Assembly (NCBI GenBank): GCA_947496375.1
Contig: CANMCY010000003.1
Location: forward strand, 75,568-139,567
Reading direction: 5' to 3'
From: Flavobacteriales bacterium
Lineage (GTDB): Bacteria > Bacteroidota > Bacteroidia > NS11-12g > UBA955
DNA: 64,000 nt
This document shows, in pieces, positions 7,385 to 15,723 of this stretch. The translations under genes were made by a program, and so were the position numbers. A model generated the notes under the pieces. That model saw only the letters and a program-made list of their open reading frames with translations. It did no database searches and was not told the DNA's origin. How positions within the stretch are numbered: the first letter of the stretch is position 1; each line of letters opens with the position of its first letter.

Positions 7385-7412
7385 AAAAGCCCACCAAAGT
7401 TAGCGGGCTTTT
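7385..7412 (-). terminator. Rho-independent terminator of ndk
   Basis: Read on the minus strand it is AAAAGCCC, a 12-base loop, then GGGCTTTTTTTT: an 8-bp stem followed by a T run, 20 bases after the ndk stop. The loop contains the TAACTTTG element for the next gene. Confidence 0.8.
7395..7402 (-). promoter_or_regulatory. -7 promoter element (TAACTTTG) of the LOG gene, inside the terminator loop
   Basis: Exact TAnnTTTG match, 14 bases before the ATG at 7380. It occupies the loop of the ndk terminator. No TTG at the ideal -33 distance. Confidence 0.5.
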
Positions 7413-7432
7413 ACAAAATTTGTTTGAGAATG

Positions 7433-7852
7433 TTAAAAACGCTCGAACTGTGAGAAAAAGAAGTTGCCTTCAATTTCAGCATTTTCATCGCTGTCGCTGC
7501 CGTGAATGGCATTGGCATCGATGCTTTTGGCGTAGAGGTTACGGATGGTACCGGGCTCTGCCTTCTGCGGGTCGGTAGCGCCAATCAGGGTGCGGAAATC
7601 GGCCACTGCATTGTCTTTTTCAAGGATGGCGGCATAGATGGGTCCGCTGGTCATGAAGTCTACCAGTTCTCCGAAGAAAGAACGCTCGCGGTGAATGCCG
7701 TAGAAATTTCCGGCAAGCTCATTGCTGAGGCGTGTGTACTTAAGGGCTACGATTTTAAATCCGGCCTGTGTGATGTGATCGATAATCTTGCCGGCATGTC
7801 CGTTGGCAACGGCATCGGGCTTGATCATTGTAAAAGTGCGGTTAGTTGCCAT
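7433..7852 (-). CDS. ndk: Nucleoside diphosphate kinase
   Basis: A 139-residue enzyme that moves the gamma-phosphate from ATP to nucleoside diphosphates through a phosphohistidine. The N-terminus [11 protein letters not shown], the [18 protein letters not shown] segment and the active-site NAIHGSDS (His117) are all present. Length and motifs are those of the usual cytosolic enzyme. It is monocistronic: a terminator follows directly, and 128 bases without a gene separate it from the lipoprotein downstream on the map. Confidence 0.97.
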   Translation of the reverse strand: MATNRTFTMIKPDAVANGHAGKIIDHITQAGFKIVALKYTRLSNELAGNFYGIHRERSFFGELVDFMTSGPIYAAILEKDNAVADFRTLIGATDPQKAEPGTIRNLYAKSIDANAIHGSDSDENAEIEGNFFFSQFERF

Positions 7853-7980
7853 AGTTAATCACGACCTAATAAGCAAAAAGTGTGCCTAAGTACAACTTTT
7901 ATATCAATTAGAGTTTATAAATGATTTAGGTGTAAAACGAAAAAAATGACAGAAACTGCTAGACATCACTTATAAAAGGG

Positions 7981-8556
7981 TTACTTAGAAGTTAATAGCA
8001 TTATTAATCCTCCAATAACCCCTAAAATAATCGAAATAAGAAGGAGAACCAACCCGGCAAGCACCATAATAAAGCCAATAAAACCTCCGACAGTTTCATT
8101 CTTGAACCGGAAACCAAATATACCTATGAATAAGAACCCTAATCCAATCAAATGCAAGCCCACACCACCCAAGATGAATGCGGTTCTTAATACATTGGGT
8201 ATTTCCTTATTTGGAACAGCAGCATTTAGATTTCGCTTAAGTACTGCCATTTTTTTAGTATACTTTTTTACCGTTTTAACTTCCGGTATTTCATTGACAA
8301 TACTATTTATTTTATGTAGTTGCTTTTCTGACAATTTAACATGATTAGATAAATTCGATTTTGATTTATCTTCATATCTTTCATTCACTAAGTTACCAAT
8401 TTTTTCAGCTTCACTTTCGGAAGTAGCAGTAACCGGCTTTTTTTCGCTAAATCCGCCTCCAAAACGATCATAGGAATTGGTTTTTTTAAGTCCACAGGAA
8501 TTGATAAAAGTAGCCAACAATAAGACTACAGTAAAATAAATAGTATGTTTTTTCAT
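7981..8556 (-). CDS. Lipoprotein of unknown function, copy 1 of a tandem pair
   Basis: A 191-residue protein not recognised as a named family. A lipobox ends the signal peptide (LATFINSC), followed by the short signature NSYDRFGGGFS that it shares with its neighbour. A charged middle (about residues 35-115) precedes two strongly hydrophobic helices (AFILGGVGLHLIGLGFLFIG and GFIGFIMVLAGLVLLLISII), so the lipid-anchored N-terminus is tied to a membrane-embedded C-terminus. The copy at 8627-9217 has the same plan and similar ends but a diverged middle, pointing to tandem duplication. The region looks richer in A+T than the housekeeping genes around it. Confidence 0.7.
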   Translation of the reverse strand: MKKHTIYFTVVLLLATFINSCGLKKTNSYDRFGGGFSEKKPVTATSESEAEKIGNLVNERYEDKSKSNLSNHVKLSEKQLHKINSIVNEIPEVKTVKKYTKKMAVLKRNLNAAVPNKEIPNVLRTAFILGGVGLHLIGLGFLFIGIFGFRFKNETVGGFIGFIMVLAGLVLLLISIILGVIGGLIMLLTSK

Positions 8557-8626
8557 GTTGTTTTTATCTTTTATTATATTTATTTAGTAGATAGATTAAG
8601 TTTATTTTTAACGGTCACATCCGGAT

Positions 8627-9217
8627 TTATTTTGGAGGAATAGGCGTTAAAAGCATTTTTATACCACCTATTATAAACATTAGTAATGAGATTATTAAAA
8701 ACATAAAACCCAGAGCAAATAATACTGCACCCAAATCACCGGGAGCAGAAACACCCTCGAGTGCAAAACCAAAGATTGCCATCAACATTAAACCCAATAG
8801 CAACACAGCTATGCTAATATATAATAATTTTTTTGCCAGCTTCATGATTTTCGGTTTATCTTTCTCTGTCTTTGCTGAATTGATATTACTTTCATTCTTT
8901 ATAGGAGCTATTTGATCTTTAATTTTTTCGGCCGCTTTTACTTCAGATATGTCATTTACAATATTTTTAATACCGTATGGTTGCTTTGCGGTATACCCTA
9001 CTTTATTATCTAAATTGTTATTTTTCAATTCTGAATATTTTTTTTCATTTAATTCAGGAATTGTTTCGGACAATTTTACGACAGAAGAATTAATAGGTTT
9101 ATTTCTGCTAAATCCACCTCCAAAACGATCATAGGAATTGGCTTTTTTAACCCCACAGGCATTAAAAAAGGCAGCAAGAAGAACTAAAAAGGTAAGATAA
9201 AGGTTAAGTTTTTTCAT
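8627..9217 (-). CDS. Lipoprotein of unknown function, copy 2 of a tandem pair
   Basis: A 196-residue paralogue of the gene at 7981-8556: lipobox LLAAFFNAC, signature NSYDRFGGGFSRNKP, a lysine-rich middle, then two hydrophobic helices near the C-terminus (LLYISIAVLLLGLMLMAIFG and LGAVLFALGFMFLIISLLMF). Its start overlaps the stop of the hydroxylase gene by 14 bases, so it is probably translated from the same message. No function can be given; the shared N-terminal signature after the lipidated cysteine is the best handle for a database search. Confidence 0.7.
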   Translation of the reverse strand: MKKLNLYLTFLVLLAAFFNACGVKKANSYDRFGGGFSRNKPINSSVVKLSETIPELNEKKYSELKNNNLDNKVGYTAKQPYGIKNIVNDISEVKAAEKIKDQIAPIKNESNINSAKTEKDKPKIMKLAKKLLYISIAVLLLGLMLMAIFGFALEGVSAPGDLGAVLFALGFMFLIISLLMFIIGGIKMLLTPIPPK

Positions 9218-10430
9218 GATGTATGATTTTTTTAATAAGGTATTTATCTAGGGTGTTTTCGATGAGCAGCTGATAAGAAAGTGATAATCCGAAATACAAA
9301 ATCAGTAAATATATAATGCTCATTTCACCCATATCCATCCAGGGTAAAAATGCCAATAAAAACAACAATCGTATCGTTTCCAAGCCGTCGAAATATCGGT
9401 AGGTATTATCTTTAAAAATTAGTGCCGTTTGGGTTATTGAAGTAATGCACAACAACATGCAATACAAAAGCGCTGCAGACGATAAAACATCCTTATAAAA
9501 CAATATGGCTACAAAACCCGGTACACAGCACAGCAGCTGCCATGCTGCATAAATTCGCTGATAGGTATGTGATGCATTTGCCGGCCAAATTACTCCCGGA
9601 GAAAAATCATCTTGCTGCTGCGGCTTCCATTCCGGAGGCATAATTAATAATTTTATTTTATTGATAATTCCATTGGTTTTTTTAATACCATTCCATAAAT
9701 AATGATAGTGATACGTAATAGCATTAACGGGGTTGTTATCGGTATAATTGGCTTTCACTCCATACTCCACCGACTCGGTCTCCTCTTGAAAAGTACCAAA
9801 TATTTTATCCCATATTATGAGAATTGAACCGTAATTTTTATCTATGTATAGATCATTCTTACCATGGTGAACGCGATGATGAGAGGGCGTAACCAGTATT
9901 TTCTCCAGCCAGCCCAATTTGGGCACATAGGTGGTATGCACCAGAAAATCCCATAGACCTGATACTTTCAGCGAAATCAGGAGTAATAAAGGATCAAAAC
10001 CGAATACCGGCAATAGCATCCAGAAAGCGATGCGGTTTATTCCCTGAAACAACGAGGTGCGAAAACCATTGGAAAAATTAAATAATTCTGAAGAGTGATG
10101 TGTGATATGACCTGCCCACAGAATATTAATACGATGCGAAAACCGATGATACCAATACGATAAAAAATCAATGGCGAAGAATGCATATACCCACTGCATC
10201 CCATTATTGGGCAGCGAAAAAATCCTGAAATGGTTGTATGAAAACTGCAGACACCCATACAGTGCACCGAAATAAAACAATGACCCAAACTGATCAAATG
10301 CACCAATGGCCATATTAATGACGATATTACCGGTCTGATAGCGATGGTCTTTTCTTTTGATGCTTAGGCCCCATTCGAGTGCAACCATTAGCAGAAAAAC
10401 AGGAATGAGCAGGGCGGTGTAATTAAGCAT
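9204..10430 (-). CDS. Sterol desaturase / fatty acid hydroxylase family membrane enzyme
   Basis: A 408-residue polytopic membrane protein with the di-iron histidine clusters of this superfamily: WYHRFSHR (HxxxH), GHITHHSSE (HxxHH) and PSHHRVHHG (HHxxHH type). Such enzymes use O2 to hydroxylate or desaturate lipid chains, or to cleave alkyl-glycerol ethers. The catalytic part covers roughly residues 80-230; the C-terminal 150 residues add further helices, giving a long member of the family. The substrate is unknown. A small lipoprotein pair follows in the same direction with overlapping genes, suggesting an envelope-lipid operon. Confidence 0.85.
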   Translation of the reverse strand: MLNYTALLIPVFLLMVALEWGLSIKRKDHRYQTGNIVINMAIGAFDQFGSLFYFGALYGCLQFSYNHFRIFSLPNNGMQWVYAFFAIDFLSYWYHRFSHRINILWAGHITHHSSELFNFSNGFRTSLFQGINRIAFWMLLPVFGFDPLLLLISLKVSGLWDFLVHTTYVPKLGWLEKILVTPSHHRVHHGKNDLYIDKNYGSILIIWDKIFGTFQEETESVEYGVKANYTDNNPVNAITYHYHYLWNGIKKTNGIINKIKLLIMPPEWKPQQQDDFSPGVIWPANASHTYQRIYAAWQLLCCVPGFVAILFYKDVLSSAALLYCMLLCITSITQTALIFKDNTYRYFDGLETIRLLFLLAFLPWMDMGEMSIIYLLILYFGLSLSYQLLIENTLDKYLIKKIIHHEKT

Positions 10431-10670
10431 AGTCGGGTAATTAATCCATACAAAATACGCCGATAATCAAACACCCGTTTTACGACATTCGTCATGTGAA
10501 AAAGCCCCACCGCGTATTATTTGCAAACCGGATAATACATACACATCCTAAACCATAGGAATTTGCGATTTTCACAAACAACCCTCTGATAATTTGCGAT
10601 TTTCCGTAAAGCAACCTAAAGGCAATAGGATTATTTGCAAACACCCGGGTACACTACCTTTGCAGCAAAC
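10431..10670. other. Gene-free gap with repeated TTTGC-centred motif
   Basis: No credible gene. It holds four related words: TATTATTTGCAAACCG (10515), AGGAATTTGCGATTTTC (about 10557), GATAATTTGCGATTTTCC (about 10588) and AGGATTATTTGCAAACAC (about 10627). The two middle copies share ATTTGCGATTTTC, 31 bases apart. This is the divergent region between the hydroxylase and the Gre-like gene. Confidence 0.5.
10655..10662 (+). promoter_or_regulatory. -7 promoter element (TACCTTTG) of the Gre-like gene
   Basis: Exact TAnnTTTG match, 8 bases before the ATG at 10671; supports that start over an in-frame ATG at 10635, which lies upstream of the element. Confidence 0.6.
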
Positions 10671-11123
10671 ATGTCGCCCACCAAAACCGTTATTCACCAG
10701 CACTGCCTGCAGGAACTGAAAGCCCGCATACAAACCGCAACTGAGGCCATGGCTTCATTGCGAGAATCTGTGGCGGCCGACACCAAAAGCAGTATGGGCG
10801 ATAAATACGAAACCGCCCGCGAAATGGCACAGCAGGAACTGGAGAAAATTAGCCGGCAGCTGGCCATGTTACAGCAGTGGCAAGGCATTTTTGCACGTAT
10901 TAAGACAGGTCAACCCCTCGATATTGCAGGCATAGGAGCACTGGTTCAAACCAACAATGGCCTATTCTGGCTGGCCGCACCCATGGGAAAAATCACCATT
11001 CAAAACACGGATATTATGGTCATTTCGCCGCAGTCTCCGGCCGGAAAATCCATGCTGGGCAAAAAAGTCGGGGATTCATTCGAACTGAACGGAACCGTAT
11101 TTCAAATTTTGTCGGTGACTTAA
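10671..11123 (+). CDS. GreA/GreB-like transcript cleavage factor homologue
   Basis: A 150-residue protein with the two-part plan of Gre factors. An N-terminal coiled coil (about residues 10-80) has the segment SSMGDKYETAREMAQQELEK, in which D-x-x-E matches the acidic tip pair of GreA (Asp41/Glu44) that holds the Mg2+ for RNA cleavage. A C-terminal globular part contains LVQTNNGLFWLAAPMG and SPAGKSMLGKKVGDSF, close to the Gre C-domain pattern (SPxGxALLGKxVGD). Databases often label this family '3-oxoacyl-ACP synthase', which the sequence does not support. It ends 4 bases inside the convergent dehydrogenase gene. Confidence 0.75.
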   Translation: MSPTKTVIHQHCLQELKARIQTATEAMASLRESVAADTKSSMGDKYETAREMAQQELEKISRQLAMLQQWQGIFARIKTGQPLDIAGIGALVQTNNGLFWLAAPMGKITIQNTDIMVISPQSPAGKSMLGKKVGDSFELNGTVFQILSVT

Positions 11124-12316
11124 CCGTTCACATAGTCCTGCAGATAGGCATAGGGAGCAGTGAGCCCACCCGAATCAGCAATGGTAGCACCCTGTATCAT
11201 TCGGCTGTTTTTGGACAACAACTCCGGAAACACGTACTGCAGCATGTGCTCTCCAAATTCCTCACTGGCGTCGCAGGGCAGCTCGTTGGGCAAATTGCTC
11301 ACCGCCATTATATCAATACTATCGGCTGTCCAGGGTTCGCAGGGCTGTTGCCCGCTTCGGCTCCACCCAATGACCGGATCCTGAATGGTGGTGGCTTTCC
11401 AGGTAATGGGTACGCTACCCTCCACATCACAGCTGATGTCGGCGATTACCCTTATGCGAAAATCTACTTTTGCGGTGTCTTCTTTGGTAAACAGCGCCGG
11501 CAAATCGGCTGTCCAGAAAATCCCATTCATCAACAAATCCGTGTAGGGTAAAAAATCCCGAAAGCTGCTCTCATACTCACTATGGTGTGTATAGAAATGC
11601 TGTGTATCCCAGGGCTTACCCTCCTTATGCCGATAAATTTCAGGGCTGTTCAGGTGCACAAAGACCGGCTCATCATAACTGCGGTGAATAAATTGATACG
11701 GAGTTACCTCACGAATACGAAGGTTTCGCAGAAAATCCAGTGATCCATTGGCAACGCGCCCTCCGCCGGTAAGTACAATTTTAACATTTCCGATATCCAC
11801 CCCTCCTGCTTGCTGCAGCAACTCACGGTAATCTTCGCATTGCCAGGCCGGTTTCAGGGTGAACAAACCCGTTTTTTTACCCCACGTGAGCAACCCGTTA
11901 TATGCACCCACAATGCCGGCAAAGCGTCCAAATCCAAGCACACGCTGTCCGTTTTCCCACTTCAGGGTTTCATAGTCTACCAGCCGTATTTGCTTGCGGA
12001 TAATATCCTGCAGCATTTTTTGGTTGTAGGGCTGCTTTTTGATGGTATGAGAGAAGAAAAAATAGGTTTTTTCTGGGGTCAAATATTCACTCGGAATTTC
12101 TTTAATCCCAAGCATCACATCGCAATCCGTGATGTCTTCCTGCACGGGAATTCCCGCACTTTCGTACTCTTCATCAGAAAAACAACGTTCGGGGGAAGAC
12201 TGCGCCACTACCGTAACCTGCGGGAATCGGTTCATCAAAGCGGCACTTTGCACAGGGGTTAGGGCCACACGCACGTCGGGGGGTGATTTGCGTTCGCGAA
12301 TCAGGGCAATTTTCAT
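11120..12316 (-). CDS. Saccharopine dehydrogenase-like / alanine dehydrogenase-PNT family oxidoreductase
   Basis: A 398-residue enzyme. The N-terminus MKIALIRERKSPPDVRVALTP has the alanine dehydrogenase/transhydrogenase pattern (E-R-K-x-P-x-D-x-R-V-x-L-T-P), and VKIVLTGGGRVANGSLDFL is the Rossmann nucleotide loop. The arrangement, including DISCDVEGSVP near residue 300, is that of NAD+-dependent, lysine-forming saccharopine dehydrogenases and their bacterial relatives. It would act in lysine or 2-oxoglutarate metabolism; a related amino-acid dehydrogenase role cannot be ruled out. The frame extends to 12412, but ATG 12316 begins the conserved N-terminus. The SRAP gene is divergent, 94 bases away. 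Confidence 0.75.
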   Translation of the reverse strand: MKIALIRERKSPPDVRVALTPVQSAALMNRFPQVTVVAQSSPERCFSDEEYESAGIPVQEDITDCDVMLGIKEIPSEYLTPEKTYFFFSHTIKKQPYNQKMLQDIIRKQIRLVDYETLKWENGQRVLGFGRFAGIVGAYNGLLTWGKKTGLFTLKPAWQCEDYRELLQQAGGVDIGNVKIVLTGGGRVANGSLDFLRNLRIREVTPYQFIHRSYDEPVFVHLNSPEIYRHKEGKPWDTQHFYTHHSEYESSFRDFLPYTDLLMNGIFWTADLPALFTKEDTAKVDFRIRVIADISCDVEGSVPITWKATTIQDPVIGWSRSGQQPCEPWTADSIDIMAVSNLPNELPCDASEEFGEHMLQYVFPELLSKNSRMIQGATIADSGGLTAPYAYLQDYVNG

Positions 12317-12319
12317 GCA

Positions 12320-12348
12320 TTGCAAATGTCGGGGATTTTGTAGATTTG
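12320..12348 (+). promoter_or_regulatory. Promoter of the SRAP gene: TTG, 18-bp spacer, TAGATTTG
   Basis: TTG at 12320-12322 and TAGATTTG at 12341-12348, one of the better -33/-7 pairs in the window. It leaves a leader of roughly 55-60 bases before the ATG at 12411. Confidence 0.55.
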
Positions 12349-12390
12349 ACAACCGTGATTTGGTGTACGAATCCAAAAAGCTGTCAAATC
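12343..12390. promoter_or_regulatory. Possible operator: 9-bp inverted repeat GATTTGACA / TGTCAAATC
   Basis: Perfect arms at 12343-12351 and 12382-12390, 30 bases apart, with a further direct copy CTGTCAAAC ending at 12410 next to the ATG. The first arm overlaps the -7 element of the SRAP promoter. Confidence 0.35.
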
Positions 12391-12410
12391 GCGGCAAACC
12401 ACTGTCAAAC

Positions 12411-13130
12411 ATGTGTTTCTCCTATTCTGTCAATTTCAAAGCCAAGGCCCTGCAAAGCCGTCTCAACCTCACAGAGGCAGTGCAGGTTCCCGAACCCGGC
12501 TTTTTTATTTCGGCATTTACCTACCCTGTCATGCCGGTTGTTGTTGCCAATACACAACTGCATGCAGAAAACATGCATTGGGGATTGATCCCCGAATGGG
12601 TGAAAACCCCTGAAAAAGCCACAGAACTGCGCGAATACGGGTTAAATGCCAAAGGTGAAACCCTACATGAGAAACCCATGTTTCACCATGCCTTTGAAAG
12701 CCACCGAATATTGGTGCCCATGGCCGGTTTTTTTGAATGGCGTGAATTGAACAAAAAGAAATACCCCTACTATATATTTCCGTCTACTGAAGATTTCTTT
12801 TTGGTGGCAGGCATTGCATCGCACTGGATTAACCGGGAGACCGGAGAAACCATGGGTACATTTGCAATAGTCACCTGCCCTTCCGGTCCGCTGCTCACTG
12901 AAATTCACAACACCAAAAAGCGGCAGCCGTTAATTCTTGCACCTGAAGATTGGCAAAAATGGGTTTTTGGTGCCGATGAACAGGCGCTGGAACTGGTGAA
13001 ACCCTGCGACGACAAATGGCTGAAAGCCCACACCATTGCCCCGCTGGCCAGCCATGCGCGCGAAAACCGGAATGTGCCTGAAGTGCAAAACCCCTATTTT
13101 TACCCCGAATTTTCTCCCAAATTGTTTTAA
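12411..13130 (+). CDS. SOS response-associated peptidase (SRAP; HMCES/YedK family)
   Basis: A 239-residue protein that covalently shields abasic sites in single-stranded DNA. It starts MCFSYSVNF: Cys2, exposed after removal of the methionine, forms the DNA crosslink. Other family residues are visible: NAKGETLHEKPMF, the MAGFFEWRE segment with the catalytic glutamate, and TIAPLASH, holding the active-site histidine, near residue 215. The start was fixed by the need for Cys2, although the frame is open far upstream. The divergent promoter region holds a 9-bp inverted repeat that could be a regulator site. Confidence 0.93.
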   Translation: MCFSYSVNFKAKALQSRLNLTEAVQVPEPGFFISAFTYPVMPVVVANTQLHAENMHWGLIPEWVKTPEKATELREYGLNAKGETLHEKPMFHHAFESHRILVPMAGFFEWRELNKKKYPYYIFPSTEDFFLVAGIASHWINRETGETMGTFAIVTCPSGPLLTEIHNTKKRQPLILAPEDWQKWVFGADEQALELVKPCDDKWLKAHTIAPLASHARENRNVPEVQNPYFYPEFSPKLF

Positions 13131-13134
13131 TTTC

Positions 13135-13992
13135 ATGAGGCATCAGTACTTTTCACTATTGGCAATAACATCCCTCTTTTTGATGCATTGCCAGGCCAAA
13201 CCTCAGCCCATTCAGATTCAAGCGATTAAAGATGCAGACACCGTTATCAGCCATCGCCATGATACATCGATAATCGTTAATGGTATTGAGTGTTACATTC
13301 AGTTTCCGGAATCCAAAAACGTTGTGGGAGATTTACTACTCCTGCCTGGTTGGGATTTCAGTAACCGCAAATGGTGCGACAGCTCGTCTGTTTGTAAAAC
13401 CGCCCTACTGAAAGGGTATCGGGTAGTGGCTCCGCAAATGGGTAGAAGTGTCTATGCAAGGAGCTATTTTCCTGAAACCCGAAAAGACCTTAGCCGGTTC
13501 CCAACTCTGCCACAACTGGATTCAGCGCTGGAATTACTAAAAAAAGAATTGGGATTTTTTAAACGTAAAAATCTCATCCTTGGTCTTAGCACGGGGGGCA
13601 GAGGAGTAGCCCTGATTTGTGAGCGAAAGCCGGATTGGTTTCATGCTGCTGCTGCCTTGAGTGGTGATTACAACCAGGTAAGTATGCCTAAAGATAACCT
13701 TATGAATTTAGTTTACGGCCCATATGCAGGCCATACGGTACGCTGGAAACAAACCGACAATCCACAAACCGATGCCAATAAACTCAACACCCCCATTTAC
13801 CTAGGACATGGGCAGCGTGACCGGATTGTACCCCATACCCAGACCATTGATTTTGCTCATACCCTGAAAGCAGAAAAAAACAGAATGTCAGAAGTGGTGT
13901 TGCATATCAACCCGGCAGCCGGACACGATTTCAACTACTGGCGAAGCGAATTGCCTGCCGTATGGAAGTTTTTTGAAAAACACACAAACTGA
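13135..13992 (+). CDS. Alpha/beta hydrolase, exported lipoprotein
   Basis: A 285-residue hydrolase. The signal peptide MRHQYFSLLAITSLFLMHC ends at a cysteine and suggests a lipoprotein. The nucleophile elbow is LGLSTGGRG (G-x-S-x-G). Candidate acid and base residues follow in the family order: GHGQRDRIVPH (Asp) and NPAAGHDFNYW (His). The lid region is short. The substrate is unknown; similarity in plan to secreted esterases/peptidases of the dienelactone-hydrolase type is only general. It begins 4 bases after the SRAP stop, so it is probably co-transcribed, and it abuts the convergent lipocalin gene. Confidence 0.78.
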   Translation: MRHQYFSLLAITSLFLMHCQAKPQPIQIQAIKDADTVISHRHDTSIIVNGIECYIQFPESKNVVGDLLLLPGWDFSNRKWCDSSSVCKTALLKGYRVVAPQMGRSVYARSYFPETRKDLSRFPTLPQLDSALELLKKELGFFKRKNLILGLSTGGRGVALICERKPDWFHAAAALSGDYNQVSMPKDNLMNLVYGPYAGHTVRWKQTDNPQTDANKLNTPIYLGHGQRDRIVPHTQTIDFAHTLKAEKNRMSEVVLHINPAAGHDFNYWRSELPAVWKFFEKHTN

Positions 13993-14493
13993 TTATTGCT
14001 GCACTTTTTCCAGACGGGCAATATCGTAGCCCAGTTCCTGTGCAGTTTTCAGATAATCCTGATATACCTGCTCCGGCATGGATTTTTCGCGGCTAAGCAC
14101 CCACAGATAATCACTTCCGGGTCCGCCCACCAAGGCAAAACGATACCCTTCATCTATTCGATGCACCCAATATGGAGCACGAAACGGCCAAAAAAACTGC
14201 ACCTTTAGTTTACCCGGCTGTGCTGAATCTGGCACAAACGCCTTGCCGTTCACCTCTTTCCACTTGCCTTTCCCATTCATTCCGCGGTTGGTGACCTTTA
14301 TATGACCATTTTCAAGCAACGAATAGGTGGCAGTCACTTTCTGCAAATCCCGCTCAAATCGGTGTGGAAACCGTGCAACTTCATACCAGACGCCGGCATA
14401 TCGACTAATATCCAGACTGGGAACGGTATATTTTTTTGAATCCTGCATACAAGCCATCAGCAGAGCACTGATCAGCAAAATTATTATTCTCAC
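13993..14493 (-). CDS. Lipocalin lipoprotein (Blc-like)
   Basis: A 166-residue outer-membrane-type lipocalin. The signal peptide ends in the lipobox LLMAC. The first lipocalin motif reads ISRYAGVWYEVARFPHRFE (G-x-W), followed by an eight-strand pattern, YLWVLSREKSMPEQVYQDYL and a C-terminal helix as in E. coli Blc. Blc proteins bind lysophospholipids and help with membrane repair. The start codon is GTG (14493), four bases after TAATTTAG (14498-14505), one mismatch from the promoter consensus. The 3' end touches the hydrolase gene. Confidence 0.9.
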   Translation of the reverse strand: MRIIILLISALLMACMQDSKKYTVPSLDISRYAGVWYEVARFPHRFERDLQKVTATYSLLENGHIKVTNRGMNGKGKWKEVNGKAFVPDSAQPGKLKVQFFWPFRAPYWVHRIDEGYRFALVGGPGSDYLWVLSREKSMPEQVYQDYLKTAQELGYDIARLEKVQQ

Positions 14494-14559
14494 TGTGCTA
14501 AATTAACAACGTCGTGCCCTTTTGGTTGTGAGATAAATCACATTGCTCCCATATTATGT

Positions 14560-14567
14560 TACCTTTG
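14560..14567 (+). promoter_or_regulatory. -7 promoter element (TACCTTTG)
   Basis: Exact TAnnTTTG match, 10 bases before the ATG at 14578. A TTG at 14543-14545 is a weak -33 candidate (14-base spacer). Confidence 0.55.
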
Positions 14568-14577
14568 CGGTGTAATT

Positions 14578-15723
14578 ATGCGATTCATTTTTACCCTGCC
14601 GGTCATGGTTTTACTGGCTTTCTGCACCGGTAACAGCGGGGAGACCCCGGAAACCGACACACTGCTTAAAGGCACCCCTCAAAAGCCCGTAGATTCTGCC
14701 AAACTTAGTTTGCCTGCTGACTCTCAGCTAACCGAATTTTCTAAATTTATTGCAGGTGTGCCCAATCAATTTGCAGCTACCCGCAGATCGGCAACTTGGA
14801 CCCAATCTACCCTTGGAAACGAAGAAAAATGGAACACCCTGCAGCAAAGAATTGGCAATCCTATTCACAACTGGGTGAAAAACGCCGGCTTAGATCAGCC
14901 CACAGACCCCAAAACGTTGTTTTATCCCTTTGCCGGTGGTGATTTTTACTACGCCCATCTTTTTTTCCCGAAAGCGGACACTACCATCATGATTGGACTG
15001 GAACCCACAGGAACGGTATTTAATCCGGACCGGCAGAGTGACAGCGCACTCATGGTCTATCTGCAAAACCTCCCAAATAGTCTCTTTTTTCCGCACCGAC
15101 TTGGTTTTTTTCGCACCAAAAGCATGGCGGTGGATTTCCGCAAAGGACTGCTAAACGGGACCCTACACACCGTGCTATTTTACATGGCAAGGTTTAAAGC
15201 AAACATCCACTACATCCAACATTTTAATCTGGATACCGCTGGGAAGGAAATGAGACTCGACGGACAGGGAATCGCTTATAAAATTGGCTATTCAATGCAG
15301 GGCGACAAGCACGTTCGTGAACTCATTTATTTCAGCTATGACGCCAGCAACGCAGGGCTGGCACAAAAACCCATGCTGATGAAATGGCTCTCCAAACGCG
15401 GCAAGGTTATGACCTTTTTTAAGGCCGCCAGTTATCTTATGCATTACGAATCGTTCAGCACCCTCCGCAATTTTGTCAAAAACCGGACGGTAAGACTGAT
15501 GCAGGATGACAGCGGATTGCCCTACGCGTTCATGCTTGAAAACGGTTTTGAGGTAAAACTGCTGGGACGCTACACACGGACCATACCGCTTTTTGCCAGA
15601 GAATTCCAGCCCAACCTGAAAGCCGCTTACGAAAAGGACACGGCGAATTCCCTGCCATTCCTGATTGGCTACAATGCCGAATTCAAGGAGTGCAACCTGC
15701 AATCGGCCCGAAAAAAACGATGA
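14578..15723 (+). CDS. Conserved exported protein of unknown function
   Basis: A 381-residue protein I do not recognise. It starts MRFIFTLPVMVLLAFC, a signal peptide with a possible lipidation cysteine, followed by a low-complexity linker rich in T, P, E and D. The mature part has regular mixed alpha/beta composition, with KTLFYPFAGGDFYYAHLFFP near residue 115 and a long central region without known motifs. The downstream prmA start overlaps its stop (ATGA), so the two are co-translated although their roles look unrelated. No catalytic motif is visible. Confidence 0.7.
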   Translation: MRFIFTLPVMVLLAFCTGNSGETPETDTLLKGTPQKPVDSAKLSLPADSQLTEFSKFIAGVPNQFAATRRSATWTQSTLGNEEKWNTLQQRIGNPIHNWVKNAGLDQPTDPKTLFYPFAGGDFYYAHLFFPKADTTIMIGLEPTGTVFNPDRQSDSALMVYLQNLPNSLFFPHRLGFFRTKSMAVDFRKGLLNGTLHTVLFYMARFKANIHYIQHFNLDTAGKEMRLDGQGIAYKIGYSMQGDKHVRELIYFSYDASNAGLAQKPMLMKWLSKRGKVMTFFKAASYLMHYESFSTLRNFVKNRTVRLMQDDSGLPYAFMLENGFEVKLLGRYTRTIPLFAREFQPNLKAAYEKDTANSLPFLIGYNAEFKECNLQSARKKR

